Positions 33,254 to 41,576 of a DNA stretch of 64,000 nt are shown in pieces. Position numbers and translations under genes: made by a program. The stretch comes from Verrucomicrobiales bacterium. GTDB taxonomy: Bacteria; Verrucomicrobiota; Verrucomicrobiia; Limisphaerales; J093. A model generated the notes under the pieces. It was not told the DNA's origin and searched no databases. It was given only the letters and a program-made list of their open reading frames with translations. Numbering within the stretch: position 1 is the stretch's first letter; each line of letters starts with the position of its first letter. The stretch spans positions 62,001 through 126,000 of the forward strand of contig JACKPW010000003.1 in NCBI GenBank assembly GCA_024233215.1. Direction: 5' to 3'.

Positions 33254-34105
33254 CTATTCCACGAATTCGAGGGCCGGTGCGCGGGGGATCAGACCCTGTT
33301 CTTCCGCCTGCCCCAGGAACCGCCGGATGGCTTCCCGGCCGCGCTCGCCGTAGTCGAGGGTCCAGTCGTTCACGTACATCCCCACGAACTCGTCCGCCAG
33401 ATCATGACCCATGTCCCGGGCGTATTGCAGGGCATGGGTCACCGCTTCCTCGCGGTGGTCAAGGGCATAGCGGATGCTGGAGTGGAGGATGTCGGAGATG
33501 ACCTTGCGTTCGGCGGGCGGGAAGCGTTTGCTGATCACGTTTCCGCCCAGCGGCAGCGGCAACCCGTCGTTCTCGCGCCCCCACCAAACGCCCAGATCCT
33601 GGCAGACCACCAGTCCCTCGTTCCGCCAGGTCAACTGGCCCTCGTGAATGATCAACCCGACGTCTGCCTGGCCCGACTTCACGGCGGCAAAGATCTCGTC
33701 GAACGGCACCACCACCGGTTTGAACTCCGCGGCCCGGCGGCCCAGCCAAAGCTGCAGCGCGAGAAACGCACTGGTCATCCGACCCGGGATGGCGATGCGT
33801 TTGCCGGCGATCTCCTCGCGCGTGAAGGGCTGCTTCGCGACGAGCATGGGGCCGTAGCCATCCCCCATGCTGGCGCCGTTGGGGAGCAGGGCGTATTGGT
33901 CCGCCACGTGGGCATAGGCGTGGATGCTGATTGCCGTGATGTCGAGTTCCCCCCGGGTGGCCCGTTCATTCAGCGTCTGGATGTCCTGGAGGATGTGTTC
34001 AAAGCGGTAGCCCCCCAGCGGAACGCGTTCCGCGGCGAGCGCATAGTGCATGAAGGCGTCATCCGGGTCGGGCGAATGACCGAGCGTGAGCGTGCGTGGC
34101 TCCAT
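33254..34105 (-). CDS. mqnD: 1,4-dihydroxy-6-naphthoate synthase MqnD (menaquinone, futalosine route)
   Basis: A 283-residue protein of the periplasmic-binding-like MqnA/MqnD fold. GHSPDPDDAFMHYALAAER at the N-terminus is the MqnD-type motif, followed by FEHILQDIQTLNERA, DITAISIHAYAHVADQYAL, IAIPGRMTSAFLALQLWLG, VGLIIHEGQLTW and LGGNVISKRF. MqnD acts late in the futalosine pathway, cleaving cyclic de-hypoxanthine futalosine to 1,4-dihydroxy-6-naphthoate. No other mqn gene is in the window. It is 50 bases downstream-facing from the murQ fusion on the same strand. Confidence 0.88.
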   Translation of the reverse strand: MEPRTLTLGHSPDPDDAFMHYALAAERVPLGGYRFEHILQDIQTLNERATRGELDITAISIHAYAHVADQYALLPNGASMGDGYGPMLVAKQPFTREEIAGKRIAIPGRMTSAFLALQLWLGRRAAEFKPVVVPFDEIFAAVKSGQADVGLIIHEGQLTWRNEGLVVCQDLGVWWGRENDGLPLPLGGNVISKRFPPAERKVISDILHSSIRYALDHREEAVTHALQYARDMGHDLADEFVGMYVNDWTLDYGERGREAIRRFLGQAEEQGLIPRAPALEFVE

Positions 34106-34202
34106 GCGCCAATCCTACCAGCGGACGGGCGCGGGTGTCACGTTTGGCGGAGCGGACTGTCGACCTGTGCCGACCCGCGTCGGGCCGGGGAGGGGCGGCG
34201 GC

Positions 34203-34502
34203 CTACTGGAAATCGTAGACCAGGACCTTTTCGCACACGCGCTTGAACACCTTTTCGATGAACTCGAGATGCAGGGGATGCACCTGGTAGGCGTCCTGGC
34301 TGGCCTGGTCGGCGAAGCCAACATTCAAGGCGACCTGGTAGGTTTGATCGACCACCGGCCGGTGGCTGCCCATCATCCTGCCGACGTGGAAGTGCTGGAC
34401 GCCCGGAATGGGCCGCAGGTACTGCTCGGCGCCGGCGAGGAGCTCCTCGGTGGCGTTTGGAACGTCCGGTTTGGTCCAGAAGATCACGACGTGCGAGAAC
34501 AT
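34203..34502 (-). CDS. Dabb (stress-responsive A/B barrel) family protein
   Basis: A 99-residue protein from the ATG at 34500-34502. It starts FSHVVIFWTKPDVPNATEEL, continues IPGVQHFHVGRMMGSHRPVV and ends ADQASQDAYQVHPLHLEFIEKVF, the standard dimeric alpha-beta barrel of the Dabb family with the conserved His residues. Dabb proteins are small ligand-binding or enzyme-like proteins of varied function. It lies 97 bases from mqnD on the same strand. No specific role is proposed. Confidence 0.85.
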   Translation of the reverse strand: MFSHVVIFWTKPDVPNATEELLAGAEQYLRPIPGVQHFHVGRMMGSHRPVVDQTYQVALNVGFADQASQDAYQVHPLHLEFIEKVFKRVCEKVLVYDFQ

Positions 34503-34756
34503 GCCGGAAGCGAACCAAAGCCCTGCTCCGGGGGCAACCGCTTTCTCGCCGCTGTCGCGCGGCCTTTCTCGCAGCCTCGGCCCTTGGAGGCTGGGCATCC
34601 GCCCGCCCGGGCCGGTGATTCGATGCGCCCCGGAGCGTTCCCCCGTGAATACCCCGCCGCGCGATCCAGTCAATGGGGTTGGGTCAAGCAGTGGATAAGG
34701 TCGACAGGGAAGAAGACCGAGTCCGTGCCCGGAACCCTTTCAAGACACAATATAAG
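34503..34756. other. Non-coding spacer between divergent Dabb and DUF6600 genes
   Basis: The 314 bases between the two divergent genes hold no protein-like frame and no clear repeat. The right end has the promoter listed at 34757-34785. The left side should contain the Dabb promoter, which I could not identify. Confidence 0.5.
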
Positions 34757-34785
34757 TTGGGCCGTTCGCCAGCTTGAACTAGACT
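34757..34785 (+). promoter_or_regulatory. Candidate promoter for the DUF6600 lipoprotein gene
   Basis: TTGGGC at 34757-34762, a 17-base spacer and TAGACT at 34780-34785. A Shine-Dalgarno (ccggagg) at about 34801-34807 precedes the ATG at 34817, so this gene has a normal leader of about 25 bases. Confidence 0.55.
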
Positions 34786-34816
34786 GGACAAGAGCAACAA
34801 ACCGGAGGCCACGAAC

Positions 34817-37066
34817 ATGAAAACGACACTGATCATTTCGAGCCGTCTGACCGCGGTCGCCCTGGCAACTGCAGCGCTCGTCGGATGTCGCAGTGATGCG
34901 ACCTCACCCCCGCCGCAAGCGCATGGCGTCTCGGCGGCGCCGTCCACCAGTGTGGCTGCTGTCGTCGTCCCGGCGGAGTCCCCGCCCCCGGTGGTGGTGG
35001 TTCCGGCGGCCGCCAATCCGGTCCCGGTCCCGGCCGCAGCCACGGCCGCACCACAGGAAACCGCGCCGGAATCGCCGGCGCTGTCCCCCGGCGTGGCGGA
35101 GGTGGTGCAGATGGCCCGGGCCCAGGTGGGAGAACAGGTCCTGCTGGACTACGTCCAGGATTCTCCGGTCGCCTATGACATGACGTCCGCCGAGATCGTG
35201 TATCTCAAGGACGTCGGCATCAGCGAGCCGGTCATTCAGGCCATGATGCACCGCGGGCAGGCACTCCGGGCCCAGGCCCCCGCCGCGCCGGCGGTCGAGA
35301 CCGTCCCGGTTTCGTCCGAGCCCCCCGCGGTGGCCCCGGCCGAAGCGGTCACCGTCATGGCGCCCGTGCCGGCGTCCCCGGTGTATGAAACGCCCGTTGC
35401 GGCCCCGGCCGCCGCGCCCGCCTCCGTGACAAACAACTACTTCTACGGTTCACTCTCACCCTACGGAAGCTGGGTTGAGGTGGCCGACTACGGCTGGTGC
35501 TGGCGGCCCACCTGCGGGGTGGTGGACACCGGATGGCGGCCCTACTACGACAATGGTTGCTGGGTCTACTCCGACTCGGGCTGGTATTGGAACTCCTATT
35601 ACTCCTGGGGGTGGGCGCCGTTCCATTATGGTCGCTGGCACATGAATCCCCGTTGGGGATGGGTCTGGAGCCCCGGCCACGTCTGGGGTCCCGCCTGGGT
35701 CACCTGGCGGTACACGGACGGCTATTGTGGCTGGGCGCCGCTACCGCCGGCCTGCGGCTGGAGCACCGGAGTGGGGCTGACCTGGCACGGCTCGGGGGTC
35801 AGCGTCGGCTTCAGCTTCGGGCTCACCGCCGGCAGCTACTGCTTCGTTCCTTATCGCTCCTTCTGTCATCCCCACCCCCATCGCTACGGGGTGGGCCCCC
35901 ACGAAGTGGACGGGATTTACCGGAACTCCACCGTGGTCAACAACGTGATCATCGGGAACAACAACACCATCATCAACGGCGGGGTGGCACCGGAGAGATT
36001 CCCGACCGACAGCCGCCAGGAGATTCGCCGGGTCGCCCTGCGGGATGTCGCGCCGGGTCGGAGCCCTCGGCTGAACCCGGGACAGGTGGACGAGCGACGC
36101 GGCGAGGTCGCCGTTTACCGCCCGAAAGTGCCGCCCCAGCTATCCCGCCCCACGAAGGGGGACAATCACTATGATCCCCCGTACCACGCCACCAGCAGGA
36201 CGGCTTCCTGGGAGGCGCCCCGCTCGGCCAGCCCCAGCACCCGGACGCTGACGGCCGCCCCGGCCCGGTCCGACCCCGCCACTCCTCGGAGTGTCGCTTC
36301 ACCGGCTGCCGCCTCGGTTGCCCCGTCGCGCAGCACGGCAGGCACAACGCCACGAACCGGCACAAGCGCCGTTGCTCCCACCCGGCGTGAACTGGTAACC
36401 CCTCAGCCGCAACGGACGCCATCCCGCACGGTTTCCGCGCCGGTCGTGACCCGCTCGGTCACGGATCGCGGCGGGATGCGCCTCATGCCTTCCCGATCTT
36501 CGCCGTCGACCTCCCCGCAGGGGTATGAGCCCTCCTCCTCATTCACCACTCCGCGAACATCGGTGACAGCTCCGTCACGATCGAGCGTGACCACTTCCAC
36601 GCCGTCCACCACCCGCCCGGTCGCCCCGCTGCAGGTCATGCCCGGCCGCAGTATCAGTCCGGCCTCGCCGACCCTGCCGTCGCGGGTGACACCCGGGGTC
36701 GCGGCTCCCACCCGAAGCCCGGCTTCGGGCTCGACCTCCCTGCGCATTGGCCCGACCCAGTCGGATCGCATCATGACGGCCCCCTCCCGGTCCAGTGGCG
36801 GCCTTTCGTCCCCTTATAGCCGGGGCACGGTCTCCAGCCCATCCGTCTCCTCCGGCTCCGCCCTTCGCAGCACCGCGCCCTCGGTCCGTTCGGTACCCAG
36901 CGCCTCGGTTCCCACCGCACCGTCGCGAAGCAGCAGTGTCTCGCGACCGATGACGCCGTCGTCGCCACGCATGTCAGCCCCCACCATGCGCGGGTCGTCG
37001 GCGCCCTCTGCTCCGGCTCGCTCGGCGACACCGAGTGTCCGGCCGAACTCCACCCGACGCCAATGA
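34817..37066 (+). CDS. DUF6600-type lipoprotein with Ser/Pro/Thr-rich tail
   Basis: A 749-residue protein. The N-terminus (LTAVALATAALVGCRS) has a lipobox ending in Cys. An Ala/Pro/Val-rich stretch leads to a helical segment (VAEVVQMARAQVGEQVLLDYV) and then to the DUF6600 repeat region, about residues 210-315: YGSWVEVADYGWCWRP, GCWVYSDSGWYWNSYYSWGWAPFHYGRW, GWVWSPGHVWGPAWVTWR. It is very rich in Trp, Tyr and Gly. The last 300 residues are low-complexity Ser, Thr, Pro and Arg, as in surface-exposed stalks. Probably outer-membrane or surface linked; the function is unknown. Its TGA overlaps the next gene's ATG. Confidence 0.88.
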   Translation: MKTTLIISSRLTAVALATAALVGCRSDATSPPPQAHGVSAAPSTSVAAVVVPAESPPPVVVVPAAANPVPVPAAATAAPQETAPESPALSPGVAEVVQMARAQVGEQVLLDYVQDSPVAYDMTSAEIVYLKDVGISEPVIQAMMHRGQALRAQAPAAPAVETVPVSSEPPAVAPAEAVTVMAPVPASPVYETPVAAPAAAPASVTNNYFYGSLSPYGSWVEVADYGWCWRPTCGVVDTGWRPYYDNGCWVYSDSGWYWNSYYSWGWAPFHYGRWHMNPRWGWVWSPGHVWGPAWVTWRYTDGYCGWAPLPPACGWSTGVGLTWHGSGVSVGFSFGLTAGSYCFVPYRSFCHPHPHRYGVGPHEVDGIYRNSTVVNNVIIGNNNTIINGGVAPERFPTDSRQEIRRVALRDVAPGRSPRLNPGQVDERRGEVAVYRPKVPPQLSRPTKGDNHYDPPYHATSRTASWEAPRSASPSTRTLTAAPARSDPATPRSVASPAAASVAPSRSTAGTTPRTGTSAVAPTRRELVTPQPQRTPSRTVSAPVVTRSVTDRGGMRLMPSRSSPSTSPQGYEPSSSFTTPRTSVTAPSRSSVTTSTPSTTRPVAPLQVMPGRSISPASPTLPSRVTPGVAAPTRSPASGSTSLRIGPTQSDRIMTAPSRSSGGLSSPYSRGTVSSPSVSSGSALRSTAPSVRSVPSASVPTAPSRSSSVSRPMTPSSPRMSAPTMRGSSAPSAPARSATPSVRPNSTRRQ

Positions 37067-38103
37067 CGCGGGACCGTCGGCATGGTCTGCGCCCTCCGGA
37101 TCGGGGATTGCCACCACGACCGGGGGGACGTTGGCTTTCGGGGATCCTGGTTGCGGGGGTGCTGGCCGCCTCGTGTCCGGCGGGGGCCTCAGGCACCGGG
37201 GAGGAGGGAACCGGGGCCGACGTCCTGTTTCTCACCGGGTTCGAGGTGTCGGAAGGTTACAGCGATGCGGAGGCAATGGTGCCGTTGCGGGGGCAACAGG
37301 GCTGGCAGGGGGAGGGATCGGGAGGCAACGGCCTGGTCTGGGAATTCTTCGAGGGATGGGGGCAGCAGGCGTATCTGGGGTTCCTGGCACCCGCGCCCAA
37401 GGACGATTTCCTGGTGCTCTGGAAGCCCCTGGGCCTGCCCGATCCCGACCCGGCCCGACCGGTCTGGAAGTTCTCCACCCTCATGCAGGTGGTGGATTCC
37501 ACAAACGGGCAGTACGACGACTTCCGCTGGAGTGTCTACAACCGGGACGGACACCGTTTGCTGACGGTGGATTTCGACAACTCAAGTCTCACCATCAACT
37601 TCGCGCGGGAGGACTCGGCGGACTTCACCCCGACCGGGTTTGAGTTTCGGAACGATGTCCTCTACTGGCTCGAAATCCTGATGAACTTTGGCCGTAATAG
37701 CTGGATGGCCCGCCTTAACGGCACCGTGATCGTCGATTCCCAGCCGTTGGTCGCCGGGGAAGGCGCGCTGAACCTCGGCGACGTGGATCCCGTGTGGGCG
37801 ATCCGTGAACCGGGCGCTCCCGGCGACAACTATCTCCTCTTCGATGAATACTCGGTCTCGCTGGAACCCGGCCGGACCATCCCGCCCTCCATCGAGATCC
37901 TCGGCGTCAACGCGCAGGGCGAATTCGAGCTTTACCTCCACGGGGAGCGCGGGCTGACCTACAGCATCGAGGTGTCCGGGGATCTCCGGGAGTGGTTGTC
38001 ACTCGGGGAGTATTCCCTGGAGGACGGATTCCTCTACTTCGTGGACACCTCCTCGCCCGGTTTCGACGTCAGCTTCTACCGGGCCCGCGAAGTCCAGCCG
38101 TAG
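37063..38103 (+). CDS. Secreted hypothetical protein
   Basis: A 346-residue protein coupled to the DUF6600 gene (ATGA overlap). A hydrophobic segment (WLSGILVAGVLAASCPAGAS) acts as signal peptide. The body is beta-rich (VLFLTGFEVSEGYSDAEAM, WKFSTLMQVVDSTNGQYDDFRW, VYNRDGHRLLTVDFDNSSLTI), like a concanavalin-type jellyroll. The end (FELYLHGERGLTYSIEVSGDL, REWLSLGEYSLEDGFLYFVD, FYRARE) matches a short C-terminal module common on Verrucomicrobial exported proteins. No named function. Confidence 0.75.
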   Translation: MTRDRRHGLRPPDRGLPPRPGGRWLSGILVAGVLAASCPAGASGTGEEGTGADVLFLTGFEVSEGYSDAEAMVPLRGQQGWQGEGSGGNGLVWEFFEGWGQQAYLGFLAPAPKDDFLVLWKPLGLPDPDPARPVWKFSTLMQVVDSTNGQYDDFRWSVYNRDGHRLLTVDFDNSSLTINFAREDSADFTPTGFEFRNDVLYWLEILMNFGRNSWMARLNGTVIVDSQPLVAGEGALNLGDVDPVWAIREPGAPGDNYLLFDEYSVSLEPGRTIPPSIEILGVNAQGEFELYLHGERGLTYSIEVSGDLREWLSLGEYSLEDGFLYFVDTSSPGFDVSFYRAREVQP

Positions 38104-38172
38104 CGGGTCCGCCGGCCCTTCTGGGGGGAGGTTTTCCTTGCCCGCCGTCGGTCACGGGCGGAGAACTGGCGG

Positions 38173-39351
38173 ATGACCGTCAGTCGCCATCCGTCCCGCC
38201 GGCAATTCCTCAAAACCGGGCTCGGGGTTCTTTCGGCATTACCGGTCCTGCCGGGCCGTTCCACTGGCACCGGGACCGCTCCGCATTACCGTGCAGTGAT
38301 TGTCGGGCACACCGGTGCCGGCGACTTTGGACACGGTTACGACCAGGTGTTCAACAATCTCCCCAATGTGCAGGTCACGGCGGTGTCGGATCCCGACGAT
38401 GCCGGCGCCCGGAGGGCCGCCGAAAGAAGTGGCGCGGTCCGGACCTACCGGGATTACCGGCAGATGTTCGACGCCGAACGCCCAAACCTTGTCTGCCTGG
38501 CGATGCGCCAACCGGCCACCCACCTCGAAATCGCGTTGGCGGCGATGGACCATGCCCGGGGGATCTTCATGGAGAAGCCCATGACCGCGACCCTGCCCCA
38601 GGCCGAGGTCCTCTGCCGGGCTGCGGAGGAGAAGGGCGTCACTGTGGCGGTGGCCCACAACCGGCGGTTCGATGCGGAGTTCTGCCGGGCCGGAGCCCTC
38701 GTGGCTTCGGGATTTGCCGGGGAAATCCGAGAGATCAACCAGCATGGCAAGCAGGATGCCCGGGCCGGTGGCGAGGACATGATCGTTCTGGGAACGCACG
38801 ACTTCGACCTGCTTCGCTGGTGGTTTGGGGATCCGGTCTGGTGCTCGGCAACCGTGACCGTGGAAGGGCGGGACGTCACGCGGGCGGACGTCCGTCCGGG
38901 GCGGGAACCCATGCGCGTGGCCGGGGACACCATCCATGCCCAATTCGGTTTCCAGGGAGGACTGGTGGCACGCTGGAGTTCCGTGACCACCCGGGATGAC
39001 TGGACGACGCGTCGGCTGCAGCGTGAGCGTTGGGCCTTCGAGATCCTGGGGTCGCAGCGCATCGTGGCCTGGCAGTCGGGAATCGGGTTTCGTTTCCTTG
39101 ATTCCCCCTTCCTGCTCCATCCGGATGGGGCGGCGGACTGGCAACCACTGCCCGAGCCGCCTGGCGGCCACGCCGGCGGGGTGGCTCCGGGGGCGGACCT
39201 GATTGCAGCCGTGGAATCCGGCCGCCCGCCACGCTGTTCGGGCATCGATGGACGCTGGACCCTGGAGATGCTCACGGCGGTCTATCGCTCCCACTTCACA
39301 AGGTCGCGGGTGGCTCTACCGCTGCACGATCGGTCCGACCCCCTGGCTTGA
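38173..39351 (+). CDS. Tat-exported Gfo/Idh/MocA-family oxidoreductase
   Basis: A 392-residue protein. The N-terminus SRRQFLKTGLGVLSALP carries a twin-arginine signal (RRQFLK). The Rossmann domain follows: YRAVIVGHTGAGDFGHGYD, QVTAVSDPDDAGARRAAER, LVCLAMRQPATHLEIALAAM and the family motif IFMEKPMTATLPQAEVLC with Lys-Pro. AVAHNRRFDAEFCRA and VLGTHDFDLLRWWFG complete the substrate domain. It is probably a periplasmic NAD(P)-dependent or NADP-bearing sugar oxidoreductase, as common in this phylum. The substrate is unknown. Confidence 0.9.
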   Translation: MTVSRHPSRRQFLKTGLGVLSALPVLPGRSTGTGTAPHYRAVIVGHTGAGDFGHGYDQVFNNLPNVQVTAVSDPDDAGARRAAERSGAVRTYRDYRQMFDAERPNLVCLAMRQPATHLEIALAAMDHARGIFMEKPMTATLPQAEVLCRAAEEKGVTVAVAHNRRFDAEFCRAGALVASGFAGEIREINQHGKQDARAGGEDMIVLGTHDFDLLRWWFGDPVWCSATVTVEGRDVTRADVRPGREPMRVAGDTIHAQFGFQGGLVARWSSVTTRDDWTTRRLQRERWAFEILGSQRIVAWQSGIGFRFLDSPFLLHPDGAADWQPLPEPPGGHAGGVAPGADLIAAVESGRPPRCSGIDGRWTLEMLTAVYRSHFTRSRVALPLHDRSDPLA

Positions 39352-39478
39352 ACTGCTGCTGCCATAGCCCGTTAGCCGGCGTGCTGGGGGGTGTTTTCCG
39401 GGATTCACGAGATTCCGAAGGACCCCATTCTCTCCGTGCCTGGAAACCTGCGTCGGCTGAGCGCTGTCGGCTGAGCGC

Positions 39479-39507
39479 TTGCCTTGGGAGGGGACGGTCA
39501 CTAGGTT
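39479..39507 (+). promoter_or_regulatory. Candidate promoter for trxB
   Basis: TTGCCT at 39479-39484, a 17-base spacer and TAGGTT at 39502-39507. The trxB ATG is at 39518 with no Shine-Dalgarno, so the message would have only about 3-5 leader bases. Confidence 0.6.
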
Positions 39508-39517
39508 CGCCGCGAGT

Positions 39518-40447
39518 ATGGAAAACGTCGTCATCATCGGCACGGGTTGCGCTGGACTGACCGCGGCCATCTACACGGCCCGGGCAAACCTCAAGCCATT
39601 GGTCCTCACCGGCACCATGCCGGGTGGATTGCTGACCACCACCAGCACGGTGGAGAACTTTCCGGGTTTTCCCGAGGGGGTGGACGGTTACGAACTGATG
39701 AACCGGCTGCAGCAGCAAGCCGAGCGGTTCGGCGCCCGCGTGAAGTTCGGCACGGTCGAGCAGGTGGGCCTGAAACAGACCCCGTTCACGCTCACGGTCG
39801 ACGGCGAGCCGGTGGAGGCCCGGACGGTGATCATCGCGAGCGGCGCCGGACACCGTCACCTCGGTTTGGAAAGTGAGGCCAAACTGGAGAAGAAGGGGGT
39901 GACCTACTGTGCCACCTGCGACGGCGCCCTGCCGGTGTTCCGCAACCAACCGTTGGTGGTGGTCGGCGGCGGGGATTCGGCCGCGGAGGAGGCGCTTTAC
40001 CTGACCCGGTTTGGTTCCGTGGTGCACCTCGTGCATCGTCGGGACGAGTTGCGCGCCTCGAAGATCATGGCGGCACGGGTGTTGAGCCACCCCAAGATCA
40101 AGCCCGTCTGGGACTCGGTGGTGACGGACATTCTGGACGTGGAACAGGACAAGGTCACCGCCGTGCGGGTGAAGAATGTCAAGACGGGTGAGGAGAACAC
40201 GATTGACTGCGCCGGGGTGTTCATCGCCATCGGACACGTGCCCAACACGGAGTTGTTCCAGGGGATCATCGACCAGGACGAGGCCGGCTACATCGTGCCC
40301 AAAGCCGGGGCGGCGACGAACATTCCGGGCGTCTTCGTGGCGGGGGATTGCGCGGACCGGGTGTATCGCCAGGCCATCACGGCGGCGGGGATGGGCTGCA
40401 TGGCAGCGATTGAAGCCGAGCGCCATCTGGCATCGCTCGAGGAATAG
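39518..40447 (+). CDS. trxB: Thioredoxin reductase
   Basis: A 309-residue protein from the ATG at 39518; a longer upstream frame is rejected because the promoter lies inside it. FAD site ENVVIIGTGCAGLTAAIYTA, then GLLTTTSTVENFPGFPEGVDG, redox-active pair CATCDGALP near residue 130, NADPH site VVVGGGDSAAEEALYL, and the terminal FVAGDCADRVYRQAITAAGMGC. All typical of low-Mr bacterial TrxB, with GTGCAG in place of GSGPAG. It reduces thioredoxin using NADPH in the cytoplasm. Confidence 0.95.
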   Translation: MENVVIIGTGCAGLTAAIYTARANLKPLVLTGTMPGGLLTTTSTVENFPGFPEGVDGYELMNRLQQQAERFGARVKFGTVEQVGLKQTPFTLTVDGEPVEARTVIIASGAGHRHLGLESEAKLEKKGVTYCATCDGALPVFRNQPLVVVGGGDSAAEEALYLTRFGSVVHLVHRRDELRASKIMAARVLSHPKIKPVWDSVVTDILDVEQDKVTAVRVKNVKTGEENTIDCAGVFIAIGHVPNTELFQGIIDQDEAGYIVPKAGAATNIPGVFVAGDCADRVYRQAITAAGMGCMAAIEAERHLASLEE

Positions 40448-40469
40448 GCGGAGACGCAGCCGTTCAGCG

Positions 40470-40499
40470 TTGCCCGTCGGCGCGTCGGAGGGGTAGAAC
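40470..40499 (+). promoter_or_regulatory. Candidate promoter for the exbB operon
   Basis: TTGCCC at 40470-40475, an 18-base spacer and TAGAAC at 40494-40499, seven bases before the exbB ATG at 40507. Again a near-leaderless arrangement; the ggagggg run at about 40487-40493 lies inside the spacer and could alternatively be a Shine-Dalgarno. Confidence 0.4.
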
Positions 40500-40506
40500 A
40501 GACGTC

Positions 40507-41136
40507 ATGTTGCCGGAGTTGTTGAAGCATGGGGGAGCCATGATGTGGCTCCTGCTGGCGATGGCCGCGGTGGCCACAGCGGTGTTCATTGAGCGCGTGC
40601 TGCACTACCATCGCGAGCAGATCCACGCCCTCGACTTCCTCAACGGTGTGCGAAACGTCCTGAAGCGCGACAACGTTGTGGAAGCCATCTCCATCTGCGA
40701 CGCGACCCCCGGCCCGGTGCCCCGGTTGGTGAAGACCGCCATCTTGAACCGGGACAAGGGACGGGACGGCATCCATGACGCGCTGGAACAGGCCGGGTTG
40801 GTGGAGGTGCCGCGCCTGGAGGAACGGTTGAGCCTGGTCGCCACGATCGCCCAGATTGCCCCGATTCTGGGTCTCTTGGGCACGGTGCTGGGGCTGATCC
40901 AGGTGTTTTACCTCGTGCAACAGCAGGGATTGGCGGCCCCGGCCGGGGCGCTGGCAGGTGGCGTCTGGAAGGCCCTGGTCTGCACCGGCGCCGGTCTGGC
41001 CCTCGCAGCCCCCTGCTACGCGGCGTACAATTACCTCGTCGCCCGGGTGAATAGCATCGTCCTGGACATGGAGAAGTCCTCCACCGAAATCCTCTCGGTG
41101 CTGACTTCCCCACCGGAGAGCGAGGCCAGGAAATGA
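40507..41136 (+). CDS. exbB: MotA/TolQ/ExbB proton channel protein
   Basis: A 209-residue inner-membrane protein with three helices: MMWLLLAMAAVATAVFIERVL, then IAQIAPILGLLGTVLGLIQVFYLV, then WKALVCTGAGLALAAPCYAAYNYLV. The conserved Thr of each of the last two helices (GTVLG and VCTGAG) is present, as in ExbB. It forms the pentameric pore that uses the proton gradient to energise a TonB-type partner. Its stop overlaps exbD (ATGA). Confidence 0.93.
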   Translation: MLPELLKHGGAMMWLLLAMAAVATAVFIERVLHYHREQIHALDFLNGVRNVLKRDNVVEAISICDATPGPVPRLVKTAILNRDKGRDGIHDALEQAGLVEVPRLEERLSLVATIAQIAPILGLLGTVLGLIQVFYLVQQQGLAAPAGALAGGVWKALVCTGAGLALAAPCYAAYNYLVARVNSIVLDMEKSSTEILSVLTSPPESEARK

Positions 41137-41576
41137 AGTTTGTCCGCCACGTCCGCCCGTTCACCGGGCAACTCGACGCCGCACCGCTGGCCAGCCTGTT
41201 CTTCCTGCTCCTGCTGTTCCTCTTGTTTCACACCTACCTGGTCCCCCCCCCGGGGATCCGGGTCGAACTGCCGGTCGTCGGCACCCCCAACCTGCCCGGC
41301 ACGGCGAACCCCTGGCTGGCGGTGACCGTGGACCAGGTGGGCCGGCTCTATTTTGAGAGTCAGGTGGTGACCGGGGAGGACCTCGCCCGCCGGTTGGCGG
41401 CCAGGGTACGGGAACAACAGGAGCCCGTCAGCCTGTTGGTCCAGGCGGACCGGCGCGTGCCCCAGGAAGTGGTGCTGCGGCTCTATGCGGTCGCCCGCAG
41501 TGCCGGCCTCCGCGAAGTGGTCATTGCCACGCGACCGGAGTTGTTCGAGGCACCGGAAGACGCCGAGGGACCATGA
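41133..41576 (+). CDS. exbD: ExbD/TolR family biopolymer transport protein, atypical membrane helix
   Basis: A 147-residue protein with one N-terminal helix (PLASLFFLLLLFLLFHTYLV) and a periplasmic domain (GIRVELPVVG ... YFESQVVTGEDLARRLAARV ... VSLLVQADRRVPQEVVLRLYAVARSAGL), the ExbD layout. The proton-carrying Asp usually found in the helix (PLVDV type) reads PLASL here, so it is Ser; the nearest Asp is six residues earlier in QLDAAP. Both ends overlap neighbours by four bases. It works with ExbB and the TonB-like protein encoded next. Confidence 0.88.
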   Translation: MKFVRHVRPFTGQLDAAPLASLFFLLLLFLLFHTYLVPPPGIRVELPVVGTPNLPGTANPWLAVTVDQVGRLYFESQVVTGEDLARRLAARVREQQEPVSLLVQADRRVPQEVVLRLYAVARSAGLREVVIATRPELFEAPEDAEGP

